Positions 13,105-25,800 of a stretch of 64,000 nucleotides of DNA are shown here, in pieces (position 1 is the first letter of the stretch; each line of letters opens with the position of its first letter). Origin of the DNA: Tomocerus qinae (taxonomy: Eukaryota > Arthropoda > Collembola > Entomobryomorpha > Tomoceridae); the NCBI GenBank assembly GCA_020055645.1, contig CM034549.1:22775930-22839929 (forward strand), written 5' to 3'. A program made the position numbers and the translations under genes. The notes below the pieces were generated by a model that worked only from the letters and a program-made list of their open reading frames with translations, did no database searches and was not told where the DNA came from.

Positions 13105-14843
13105 TTCAGCTGAGGGTATCAGCCCCGGGAAGGAGTATCCGTCCGCCGTGGTTGGTATTTGATTTTTATTAAATTCGGAAAATTGTAAAAAGCAGCCAGG
13201 CCTGCTGTTGAGTGAAATAAATAGGAAAGGTCAGGTTGGAAGAGAGGCCAGGCCGAGGACCCGAGTCCAGCTTAATTAGCTGTCCTCATTTATTCTGCCG
13301 TCTGTTTCCTGTCACCTTCGGCCAGTGTAAATAAAATATGTTGGATCAGAGATTAGGAGAGAGAAGGGGGAAGCGAGGAGACTTGCTTCACTCAAGTGAC
13401 TGCACAACTAATCTATAGTAACTTTAATGCTTATTACTACAACATACAACAATAGAACTGTTTTCAACTTTCAACTCAACCTTCTTAACTGCATATTATT
13501 ATTTCTTAATAATAAATGTGCTATATTGCGACGGATAATAGTCAATATAGACATGAATGACCTGATGGTCGATCGATAAATAATCAACAATGTTGTGAAC
13601 CCGTTCACAATAAGTCACAGGACCTAAACTACACCACACTAAACACCGAATTGTGAAATTACAAAAATTGAGAATTATCTAAAAAGACAATTCACAAAGT
13701 CTTCTTCTGGCAGATTGAATCCAATTGAAATTCAATCTAATAAATGAAAGTCTTGTTCCTTCTGCTGTCTGATACTTTTCTTTACTACCAATAATAGTGA
13801 ACGTAGTAATGTCGTGTAGTAGTGTAAGTACATACCACGTACATACGTGAAAGTTTTCGTACTCGGTAAAGACAGAGTTCCTTTAACTTTACGTTACGAT
13901 CTGACGGCTATACAATCCATCCCATTCAGTATTTCCATTCTATTCTGTCATGTCAAGTCTCCTCCAATCTTTCGCCATTACTTCCCATACATTTCCATAT
14001 ACCCTCGCTCAGACACAGCGAGCGAACTACAAATACGAACACACTTCGTCAATCTGCTCCTCATCTACTCATAGAACGCAGCAGCTAGCTCACCAAAAAT
14101 CACTCACCCTTCATCAACTACAGCGGACCCTACCAGGCCCTGCCCCAACTACTCAAAATCCTACCTATCCATATGGCTTACACTCATTTTTAACTTACTA
14201 CCTCACTCTTAATCCACACTTGCATGACATCTTACATCGGCGGTAGCCACCAGCTCCAGGGCTGGACAATCCGCTGAGACCAACCGCTGCAAAAATATTA
14301 TTTCCAGCAACTATAATATTGATTTTCTACTAAGGCAGCTATGAATAATTAATATCTAGAAATTGTCCTCCCTAGCATTGTGACATTGTGTCATAATTAA
14401 CACTAATTTTATGACTCTTTACTTGCAAGCACACACATAGTCTTGTAAAACTCAACTATTCTTTAAAAAATGCCAATTTTCTCACACCAAAAGTATTCTT
14501 TTACGTCACACATAAAGTAAGTTATCATTAGGATTGTTGCATATCGATGGCTATGAGTCATTCTGTAGCCCCTGTATCCCTTTATGGGACTTAGATAGGT
14601 AAGTGGGTTTGTTTTATTAGTCACTCACGGTCTTCTCATTACTCATTCATTACTGTCATTACTAGAAACTGTGGGAGCAGAAATTTTACATAATACAAGC
14701 GATTTCTTTCTTTACAACCATTTAATATTAATAGCTTCCTAAATACAAATATACCCTTAAAGATCCCTCCCACGGCTACGGTATAGTAAAATAGGTTTAG
14801 AATTCCAGGCACAGTTTGGATTTTTTGTTGTTTAGATTATGTG

Positions 14844-14983
14844 ACGTCACACGGCGACAATTCATGTTTCGCCATGCTGAAACATTTCTTGAAAAAAATT
14901 GGAAATAAAGTTTTCCCAGATTTTTCCGCACCATTATAGGAATGAGTCAAGGATTGAGTGGGGAAATTGTCGCCATGTGACGT
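14844..14983. repeat. Short inverted repeat with CRE-like palindrome
   Basis: The arms are 14,844-14,862 (ACGTCACACGGCGACAATT) and 14,965-14,983. They are reverse complements with one mismatch in 19 and enclose about 100 nt. The left arm overlaps TGACGTCA, the consensus CRE/ATF palindrome. It could be a small fold-back (MITE-like) element or a paired regulatory site. I see no obvious target-site duplication. Confidence 0.6.
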
Positions 14984-15062
14984 AGCAATAGACGTTTCTC
15001 ACAATTCCAGGATAACACAGGCAGGTACTGTAGTCATTTCAATACCTATTCATGTTAATTTA

Positions 15063-15115
15063 GTGACCGGTCACCAATTACCGATATCTTTATTTCCATC
15101 GATGTCGATGGAAAT
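15063..15115. repeat. Pair of perfect palindromes
   Basis: GTGACCGGTCAC at 15,063-15,074 is a perfect 12-bp palindrome. ATTTCCATCGA-tg-TCGATGGAAAT at 15,092-15,115 has perfect 11-bp arms. They lie about 1 kb upstream of the RER1 start codon. Binding-site function is possible but unproven. Confidence 0.6.
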
Positions 15116-16117
15116 ACAGGTATGGCTTATTGTGGGAAACCTCTATAGCTAAGCAACACAAAAAAACCACAATTTTAAACTACCAAGAGCCGAAGAAGAT
15201 TAATAACTTTAGCATAATATAGCAGTCTTAGCTATCAATAGCAATGTGGTTACCCGAATCGTGAGATTGATCAGTGTGATTCGAACGTGAGCAGGTACGT
15301 ACTTATCCAGAAATTTGGTCAAGAGGGGGGGGGGGGCGCAACCAAACATAATGTCATAAATGGGACATATGAGAGCGAAAAGTTTTTGCAATTTTTGACC
15401 TTTTTTGTTAGCTATCCGATTATCCCATTGTATACATTAACTCAGCAGTAGTACGGACTGATGTCATTAAAAGGCTGTAAGACTAGCCTGTAGTCTGTAG
15501 CTTCTAATGATTTGTTTTAAAAAATATTGCTAAATTGCAATCGGCCTGTGCGTGCCTAAATGAATCAGCGTTTAATGGTAGAATTGGTTCATGGTTCACG
15601 TAAAGTGTAAAGTCCACGTAGTCCAACAAAAATGCTTTTACGGCGGCTAGTCTCGGCAGTTTAGTACACGTGTACAATCTATAGATAAATACACAAATCA
15701 TGGCTTACGCTTACGGTTACGTGTTACGTTTACCTTCCAATTGGAATACAACTACAGCCTTTTACAAAAAATATCTAGTGTCATTTCTGTAGTGTTTATT
15801 CTAATAAGCAAAGTACTGTACTATGTGTCTAGTGTCTACTTTCCGGTTGGCAAAAGATTGAAGATTTATTATTGTACGCTGTTATTTGCTGTTTCCTTAT
15901 TTCGATTTCAAAAAACTTCATGTGACAGTCTTTTCATCGAATTTGTGTCTGACGGAAAGCCGAAAAATGTTATTTGAAATCGAGCGATTTTAGTGTGCTG
16001 TTCTATGGTTACTTTAACGTAGTCCGCTTGGAAATTCTACAGTTCGCTTTTATGTAGATGAGTTACATCATTCTAGTGAATTAAATCCCTGCGTTTGACC
16101 CACTACACAATACAGAT

Positions 16118-16898
16118 ATGTCAAATTTTGTTACAAATATATTTCGATCGGCTGGAGTCCGGTATCAGTCATTATTGGATAAGTGGACACCACATGTAAA
16201 GTCAAGATGGGCATTCGCAGTTGCTTTAATTATCCTCTTTGTTTTAAGAATTTTATATGCACAGGTACGTAAATTTGTCATAATATAATCTAAATTTTAA
16301 CTACTGAAAATTGAATAAGAAATCTATAACGATTGCAATTTGCAATGAATGATGAAGTGATATTTAACTAAGATACTTTTTGATTTTTCCAGGGCTGGTA
16401 CATAATCACGTACGCATTGGGCATCTACCACCTCAACCTTTTCATCGCTTTTTTGACCCCAAAAATTGATCCCGCGTTGGATTATGAAGGTAGGAAAACC
16501 TTAAATGAAAGTAAACAATTAATGGTATTTGGCGTAAAAACAAGCCGTCAATCCTACTGCCATTGCCTTTTTAGTCATGAAGTAATTTTATTTTTGCAGA
16601 CGATGGTCTTGACCTTCCAACACGGTCGAGTCAAGAATTCCGCCCATTCATTCGCCGCCTTCCTGAATTCAAGTTCTGGGTTGGTTTTGTGAAATCAACC
16701 CTAATCGGGTTAACGTGTACGATGTTCGATTGCTTCAATGTACCCGTCTTCTGGCCAATTCTTGTTATGTATTTCATCACTTTACTGTGTATAACAATGA
16801 AACGCCAAATCAAGCATATGATAAAATACAAATATATACCCTTTACGCATGGGAAACCCAAATATCAACCGACTGGTACCACTGTACCTCCTTCATAG
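16118..16898 (+). CDS. RER1: RER1, Golgi-to-ER retrieval membrane protein
   Basis: RER1 is a four-span membrane protein of the cis-Golgi. It recognises transmembrane segments of escaped ER proteins and unassembled complex subunits and returns them in COPI vesicles. Exons are 16118-16264, 16393-16489 and 16600-16898, joined in phases 0 and 1, giving 180 residues. Diagnostic stretches are [20 protein letters not shown], the [14 protein letters not shown] block, [13 protein letters not shown] and [19 protein letters not shown], nearly identical to animal RER1. The N-terminus ([13 protein letters not shown]) is shorter than in vertebrates and begins directly before the conserved [10 protein letters not shown] helix. 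Introns are 128 and 110 nt. AATAAA at 16,980-16,985 fits a short 3' UTR. Confidence 0.97.
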
Positions 16899-19800
16899 CG
16901 TAGTAATTAAGTCCCGAATCCGATATTTGGTATGAGTTTTGGGTTTGTTTATTTCTGCTAATCTAAGTTTTGATTATGTAATAAAACAAATTGTTTGAAT
17001 GTATTAAATTTTTCTAATGTAATTCATTTTATAGTCGACTTCTGTGTACTCCTAAAAGTAGTGGTAAATTATAATTTGTTGCAACTGAAACAAAAAATAT
17101 CACCAAATATTTCCTATAATGTGTAAAATTAACAGCAGTATGTGAATTGATGTATAGCAAAAGATCTAACGTATTTATTAGGTTTACATTGTAAAATATT
17201 GTTTATATATGTCGCTAATCGCTCCCTTTTGGGTCTTCAATCGTTAGTCAATCAAGTTATAAAATGTATAGTTATTTACGATGCAATTATAGTTATGTGA
17301 TCATTTGGTCATGTCAATATAAATATCTATTTGCGATTGTTTTATTATATTATTTGCTTATAATATTTAACAGTAGAGAAGTTTCATGACCAAGAGGAAC
17401 TCTTGGGTGATAGTTTGTACTTCTTGCACTCAATAATGCAACTTTTTCACCTTCTAGTAGCAAATTAATTTGAGATAAGTAGAAACTAGGTAAGGTCAAT
17501 ATATGTTGACAGCAACGAATTTCGATAGTGTATATGAATAATGACTCATCAATGAACTCCATTTATAACTATGTTCAATTTCAAGTTTATAAACAAGTGT
17601 TAAAACTTTAATTCTAGGATTTCTCGGCGTCTATTGCTACTCAAATAGACTCGAGAAGAGAAGGGGGCATGTCTTTTCTTTAGGAAATATTCTATTTTAT
17701 CTGCATAATAAATAGTTATCTGTTTCTATCAATGTCAAAATTGCCTTTCAGAAATAATAGATTCTATCTAAACATTATCATTCACTATATTAATTGTTAA
17801 TAATTGTCTTATACATCCATTAGTCCAATATTCGTTAGTTAATTTAAAGTACAGTTTATAAAATGCTTAAATTGCATTCGATTGTGTCAATTGTAATAGT
17901 ATTATTATTATAATAGCACTTCGATTTACGGCATTCACTTACGATTTACAAAATATCATATGGTTACTTACTGGTATATCCTAATCGACATCAGTTTCTT
18001 CTTTTCTGTCTGTATCTGTAGGCTCATGATGCAAAAATATCCCTGTTTGCAATTATAGTGCCTCTGTTTCCTGAGCCAAATACGCTGCTACAACCTACCG
18101 TATGGGACCGTGGTCTGATGAGCTAGAGGCTAGCCTCCCCTCAATTTCCTAAAAGGGAAATACCTTAAGCTCTAGAAAGAGTTGATACATCTCTACGTAG
18201 CTAAAAGTCATATTGACGTTGCCCTACCCAACCTAACCCTACAACTGCTAATTAAGGCTTGTAGGTAGGGCAGAAATGTTTCCTTTGTTAAAATCTATGA
18301 ATAATATAACACTGGGATATACTTACTCGTTGTGAAAATCTAAATATAGTTAATAGCTATAGACTATAGATAACGAACGACTTAATTGTTTCATCAGACA
18401 AGTGTCTGCAAAAAATTTGAAGTAGGATTTAACTTTAACTATTTAAATGAAGTGTAAATGATGTTAGGTTGAATGTGCATAAAATTTAAAATCCCAAACT
18501 TTTAAGGTGCAGACCTATGGTATAATGGTTATACAATGTATTCATCCTTTTTTGCCAAACTATACCCCGAATGTCCCCGATACAAGCACGAGTCTTCATT
18601 TATTTAACGTTTTCTTTTATTATTAAATCATATTTTAATAAGCACCAAGTAGGGAGCTGAACTTGAGTTAAGATATCCTCTGTGGCTATACAGAGAGTGC
18701 ATTTGTGCCGTTTAAATTGGGAAAAACAATTGTCATTTTGTCATTGTATGCCCATGTGCATAGCATAATGTTTTGTGAAAAGGAATTAAATATAGTACCG
18801 TAATTAATTAATAATATATTCTAGGTATACACTATATGTACGTAATTATTTACAGCCCTCAGTGATTTAATTTAATTGGCAGTTTTTTCAGGTGCTAGTT
18901 TGACTGCATTGATACTAGGAGAAAACTGAGAACAGTAGTTGGTGCTAAAGTATTGGAAAGCTAAACATTTTTGGGGCCCAAAGATGTATAAAATCAGTGA
19001 TTGTTGATCATTCATTGATATATTGCATGATAATAATATATCACTGAAAACCTGATCTTTTTCCCCTCGAGTCAGAAAGCGCCGTGTGCAATTAGGTATG
19101 TCAAGTATTAAGGTATATAAAGTAGTTCCACAATAATGAAAATTTGTCTTTCTTGATTGCTATTTATAATACTGATAGTGTAGACAGTGGACAATATGTA
19201 TTACATTTAAGTACATCACTATAATATTCACTCAAAATCATAACGTGAAGCTTGTCTTTTAGAACGGTTTTACCCGAATAGGTGACTGACAATATAGCAT
19301 TTGTCTTTATTGCTCGATGACCCTTCAACTATCAATTATACAGAAATGTCCCACCATAGTGTAACAGTTTGTATTTTAATCCTATAATCAATCGTTCATG
19401 TAAATTCAACACTTGGTATTTCCTACTATTATTACGATGTGCGAAATATAAGCATACAAAATGTAATGAATCAAAAAGAAAGCAAACAGATAATAATAAA
19501 CATCTTATTGATACTTATCTAAACACGCATACAAAATTAACTGTCAGGTATACTCTCATTAAATAAGAAAGTGGACACACGTACTTCCTTCATTAATTAG
19601 CATTCTACTTTACTTTTGTACATTGTTTTCAAAAAAATCAGCCAAAGACAAATCTCATTTTCACTTTAAAATATTGTTGGTCATATTGTTATCTACAAAA
19701 TACGGGTTAATGATAATCGGTATTTGTTACAAAGGATGAAGAAAAAAGCCAATTTTTAAAATTACTTAACAATATCGATGGGGCTTATTCGATATAATAT

Positions 19801-22800
19801 AGATTGTATTTAGGTCTATTGCATGATGCTTTACACTAGTTTGCATGTACAAATCCTGTTAAAATGGTATTGCCACAATAATTTTTTCGTATGTGTGCAG
19901 TGCATCTAGTTATAGTAGCTGCTATGTAAATGTGTACAATCACATATGAATCATGCATAAACATGAAGTACTAAGTACTAACTCTAATTCTGAAATATCA
20001 TATTTCGTTACTTTTATTGCTTTTAATTATTACATACTAACTGTCACCACCTGTTAGTCTCATTAGTGTATGAATAGCTCTAATACACATTGCACACTTT
20101 CATCGATACACATACACTACTGGCATGTAAAAAGCATTAAATTCTCTTATAGATAAAACTTTTCCTACTCTCAGTAACTTAATTCTTTATTCTATGCAAC
20201 TCAAGCTCGAGTCAATGCATTGGAATTTGGAATGTATGTATCTCATGTAAATGTTGATTTCGTTTACTTTACTTAGCTATGAGTTGGAGTGTTTATACCA
20301 CTCACTCCATCGTACCGAATTCATTATCGTAACTTGATCACATCATGCATGCTCAATGCTCAGTTTTGTGCACCCTGCACATTTAAAGCTTAGTTGCATT
20401 TGATTAACCGAATTTTCTTTTGTAGTAATAACACAATAATTGCAGATAATTTTCGACAAGCCTGCAAATGTTTCAGTCGATATAATCATCGATTAAATGT
20501 CAAATTTTACCCAACCTACCTATTTTCGGCTTGATTTCATAGATTTTTTGAGTGAAACCTGTATTATTGAAACACACACGTTGATATAAACAGTCTCATC
20601 CCTATGCCTATATAGTCCTATTAGGTACATGTTTAGTAACGACGACTTACAACATGATAGCATAATAAATACCTTTCCTAGTGGTTCTATCCAAGCTTCG
20701 TTTTTCACAATTGTATAAACAGTAATTCTCAGATTAGCCAAATTGTCATGTTGAGATGATTCTACCAGGATACTACCGACGCAAGTAAATTGCATGTGAT
20801 TTAAATATACCTACCAATGCATGTATATAGTATAGGTATATATTATTATGTAATTTACTTTGTACATAGTTGGATACAAAGGTTCGTAGTTGCAGTTTCA
20901 TATTCATTTATAGTGGCATATGTCACATACCTATTCTTATATTCTTTATGATGAAAAATGTCTTGTAGTTGTATGGTTTACTTGAAAAAGGACGGCCGCC
21001 CAGCTTATAATTATTAGATAACTTCAATTTAAGGATAGGAATTTCCATTCTAGGTATGTAGTCTTGTGTAGTGGTTTTACCAAGTTATTATTACATGCAT
21101 AGCCAAGGACATAATTATTACATACTAGGCCAACAGAGCTGAAATTAAATTTCGAAAGATTATGTGTCAACATTTTGGTTGAATTTCAAAATATGCTAAT
21201 ACTAACCTAGAGCGTAGTTAATTTTTTTGTAATATGCATTTTGCTTTTAATATTGCCCTACCAGACATACATATATAGATAGGTAAATTTACTGCTTTAT
21301 CCAGTCTACGATTATAATATAGAGATTACAATTCGGAAAGTTTTAGGCGAAATCATGAAAACACTTAAAACTTGGATTACTATTTTGAAAACGGTATGTC
21401 ATGTAGAAATTGTTTTCCATTGACTATAATCAATAAATAGCTGTTGTTGATTTTACGGTTTCTATATAGCTTTCGTTTTATGATCCACATTGAAATCCAA
21501 AGCGTCATAAATAAATTACTATTGAAGTGTACATATTGGTTTTTATACTCATTTTATTGTCATCCTTGTGATTGTGGAAGGCATATGTACAGGGCTTGCA
21601 GTTTGAAGTAATAATGCATTTAAGAGCAAAACAGTAATTTACTACCATTTCAAAGACTGTTAATACTAGCTTTTGTGATAGTCTGAATGATTTAATAGGA
21701 TAATTGTTTTCCATATTTATGCTCACAATCCGCGGATTGCAAGGTCAAGCTCAAGCCGATAGATTAATGTAGTATATTGTTTATGCCCGTAGAATTCAAC
21801 ATATCTCTAACAAAACTTCTATCAACATAAGTATATTAAATGTTAAAGCAGTAAATAACAAAGTTTCCATACGTTGTAGCGTGAATAATTACATAGTCAA
21901 GTGTAAGGATATACTACGCAGCATGAGCTAGATTTTTCAATTTTGTCCGTGATTTTCCAGACTAGGTAAAACGACTTGCATGAGTGAGTGTGTTCCAGCT
22001 TGGTGATTTTAATTTTATGGTAGTTGTCTTAACGTTAACCACGAAGGTTCCAGTTTGATGTAACGTGAAACCGGTTTTAAGTCACCCTGTATAGGAATCT
22101 ATTCGGAATAAGCCATTCCCTCCCTGCATCACCACCGCCAAAAAAAATGAGCAGAAAGCTTAAGGCAAAAGAAAAGATCATGTACCCCAATCTCTGATGT
22201 TAAGCAAGGAGTATTGGAACAACATCAACTAAGTAGTAGCAAACAGATAGGAGGAATAGTGATTATTGCTAATACCTATCTGTAGCTAAAATGCATGATG
22301 TTATGTGCATGAAGACAAGTTAAGTGTAAAAAGTTCAGTTCCTTTACCCAATTCATAATAGGTATAGAAGAGTATACAAGAACAACAGCGAGTAGATAGC
22401 AACTGAGTTTACATCTGCTTAAGAGTAGGATAGACAGAGAGTAGACTCTCTTCCATTCAACTAGGCACCTAAAAACTCGACTACCCTTTGAGCTCAAGTA
22501 TTAACTTAACTCTTGAGTTTTGACTTGTTTGCAAGTATTCTTGTGTATGTTAAGATATCATTCATTCAGTGTCTTTTGGATTTCAAGAGTTGAACGTTTA
22601 TCTTCCTTGCTTCTTCATACATACAATTTCAGTTCAGTCCAGTCGCCTGGTGGAACTGTTGTTACTGTTGTCATTCTATAGTTTAGTCTTATCTTTAGTG
22701 TTTTTTATTCATTTGCCCTGTTAACTTCTGTCTTTAGTCATTATATTCTAAGTCTGAGAATTATTCTCTTCTGACACCATACAATAAACGACGGACTCTT

Positions 22801-22837
22801 GGCGTGTTGTCTTGTTGAGAGTCTGGAAAACATAAAC
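16899..22837. other. Gene-poor intergenic region between RER1 and PLOD
   Basis: This AT-rich sequence has only short frames of random composition. I see no coding exon, tRNA or clear transposon. The last 300 nt before the PLOD start are the likely promoter and leader: TCAGT initiator-like pentamers occur near 22,566 and again at about 22,629-22,642. That promoter assignment is inference. Confidence 0.5.
16980..16985 (+). terminator. Probable RER1 polyadenylation signal
   Basis: A canonical AATAAA lies 82 nt after the RER1 stop codon. Confidence 0.6.
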
Positions 22838-25800
22838 ATGCGACTACTCAAAAACGCTATTTTAATATTTTTATTACAATTATACGTAGTTTATGTGCTA
22901 GCCGACGAAAAGACTGATAACAAATCAAATGGAGATGCAACTGACAAAGGTAAACAACCATTTCATTATATTATGTCAATACTATTTCAATTCATTCTCT
23001 CCTGCTACAAGTCCAAACACTCTGTTTACAATTTCTCCCATGTGATCATACTAATAATGTGTGATTGACACTAAAATTCAGTAATGTGAATCAGGTAGCT
23101 AAACATAATACATTTGGCCTATGCTAATCTTTTCTTATAGCAAGGACATAATAAATTATTGGATCAATTACAAGAAATATTAACCTCACAAATTACTTAT
23201 GCTCATTAAAGGATGTAGGTGGTACTATCTAACTGAATATAAGAAATGGTCATAATTATACATAAAATGTACTCTCAAAGTCAAAAGGAGGAAATTCTCA
23301 GGCGACTTAACCCTAGTGACTTTGAACGGATGCAATGAGATAAATACTAGCTACAACAACAATACTTACGATCATGACATTTGGGATTATAATCCGCATT
23401 AACGAATGCACAGGAATTCTGTTAACCTTGTATTGTACTATTGATCGCACACAATGTGCACAACTTATGCATTCAACTTTTAGCTTCATATCTGCACTAC
23501 TACAGACTTATTACATCTAGCTAAATTAAAGCGTATAAATATTTATTCAATATAGTTACAACATTCGTGAATGTTTCGCTTGCATCAAAATCCTTTTACT
23601 TCGCAATTGACATGCTGTATGATTTCAAACTGTTATAATGTATTTGCATCACAGTTTTACAATTCTGTGTTAAACATTTAGTAATTCTTGCAAATATCAA
23701 ATCACATCTTTCAAAGAAAAGGTATGAGTCATAATATTTCCTTCCGTCACAACATTATCAATATCTATCAATATTTTCTACATTGCAGAAAATCTGCTCT
23801 TATCTTAACCTCAACAGGTGCAGAGTTACAATAAATAAACCCAATCTAAATCTACATTATAATTAAGGTAGAAAAATAATAAAAATGAAACGTAAATGTG
23901 AAAGTCATCTTAAGTATCAAAAATTGAACATCAATTTTTATTTGATAGGATTTGCTTTTTTGCTTACTTAGGAGCATAATATTTTTGCAACATGAAATTC
24001 CAGGAGTAGTTGACCGCAGGTTTAATGAATGTACGTGTAATGTATAATTTTAATACTATAGTCTGTCCAGAAAGTAAAACCGGTTGGTTAGATGTGTTCA
24101 TAATATAAAATCTGAAGATAGATATTATATAGAAGTTGGGAAGAGTTTGGTATGAGGAGGGTAATGTGTATATGCATAACAGGGCATCAGGAGAGTGAAT
24201 CGAGTAATTGCCGGTGTGTTCTCTTAAGCAATGGAGAGGTTGTTCCTATTGTAGTTACCAGTCACCTTATGTAGTTTTCGTACGTGTATAGTTGATTGTT
24301 AAACAGGTATGAGGTTTGACTGGCCATGAACTTGCGTTTTTACGTATGTGGATCTTATATTTTATTCTGGTAGATTAGCATTACTGAAGAGAATTGCACT
24401 ATTGTAGGTACACGACTCTAAATTAGCTGTGGATAATGTACAGGCATATCTAATGCTAAATAAATGTGTAAGTAGCCAGACTGGGCTACAAATCTGCTTA
24501 AAGCATTTACGATGTTGTAATACTTACAGCATACAAAATGATAAAATCATTTCAAAATACATAATTATGGGGCTATTGTCTGAAAATACTGTAACTGAAA
24601 ATCTAGTGGCTAAATACGTTATGAAAAATAGAGGCATAGTTATTTATTTACATAGAAAACGTCAATCATGCAGTGTAAATCTATTTTACTGTTACATCTC
24701 TATGATTAATTTATAAAAGGATAGAGGAGATGTAAGCAGCTGCTGAAATAATGAACGTTATTCCACGAGACTGTCATTAGACACCTTTCATTAGGAGAGA
24801 TACAACGAACGGGATTTATTATTAGAAGAGAAGTATGAATGTGTGATGATGGGCATACGTAAATTATTAATGAATTTTGCGGTGCTTTGTTGCACACCTG
24901 CAGTTTCTAAAGCCTTCGTTGGAGATGGTACATTACTTACCCAGTGCGGAAATGTCTGTTAAAGAAAGGATTAGGAACGCTGTGCTTAAAATACACCACA
25001 ATCAGTTCAATCATCTTAAGTGACTTAGTAAGTGCATGCGGACACCACAAAAAATGATCTCCAGACTCGAGAAAATGCTGACTCAATTTGATACCGTTAT
25101 AGTAATGAGCAAATCATTTTCCATTGACAGTCTGCACACAATATAACAAGTACATTCTTTAGCACCATTTTTACGCTTCATGATCATCTGCGGTCTTCAA
25201 ATCGTCCCAAATGCCTTTTTTTATTTATAGGCTAAAGCTTTTGTTAGTTTATGCATTTATATACCTACTTAATCCTTAGGGAATACTTCAAATGCTTGTG
25301 TTTTTCCGTTCTCTCACGATGTCACGATCATTGTGTGAGCATTAATTATTTTGTTAGAGGATTAATAGTTTTCTACAAGCAATGTAATATCAACACGAGC
25401 GTAAGGAATACGAATTTAATTTTGATGCTTTTTTAAACAGAATTGGTGGTAATTACTGTCGCGACAAAATGGACGGAATCTCTTACTCGATATTTGAGAT
25501 CTGCAAAAATTAATGGACTACAAGCAGAGGTACTTGGACTAGGAGACACATGGACAGGGGGAGATGTCCGAACCAGCGAAGGTGGTGGACAGAAAGTTGT
25601 TATTGTTAAGCAGTACCTAGAGAAGAACAAGGATGAACTTGTCGGGAAAGACAAAATTGTCATGTTTACTGACAGGTACCCCTAATTTAACTGTCTACTT
25701 TGTAACTGAACAATGTTAAGCTTTGAGGAACAACTGTCATAGCATTAATTTGCTTCAGATACCATTTCTGCATTTTGTGACATGGAGTGTGACAAATTAT

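Larger units (their letters stand above)
13105..16117. promoter_or_regulatory. Divergent intergenic region between eIF4G and RER1
   Basis: The 5' ends of eIF4G (-) and RER1 (+) face each other across about 3 kb, so both promoters should lie here. I see no convincing coding exon; the short frames at 13.8-14.3 kb have random-looking composition. Visible structures are a palindrome at 13,593-13,610 (TTGTGAAC-cc-GTTCACAA), an inverted repeat at 14,844-14,983, palindromes at 15,063-15,115 and a run of twelve G at 15,325-15,336. No clear TATA box can be assigned. Confidence 0.5.

Noticed and set aside
13847-14246. Overlapping Ser/Thr/His-rich frames between eIF4G and RER1
   Set aside because: Two frames overlap over the same low-complexity sequence with no conserved motif. 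More likely promoter or leader DNA.
15325-15336. Run of twelve G as a quadruplex or regulatory element
   Set aside because: A single homopolymer run is common as a microsatellite or assembly artefact; nothing nearby supports a function.
18515-18560. tRNA-like A box (TGGTATAATGGTTAT)
   Set aside because: No matching B box or cloverleaf stems follow at the right distance.
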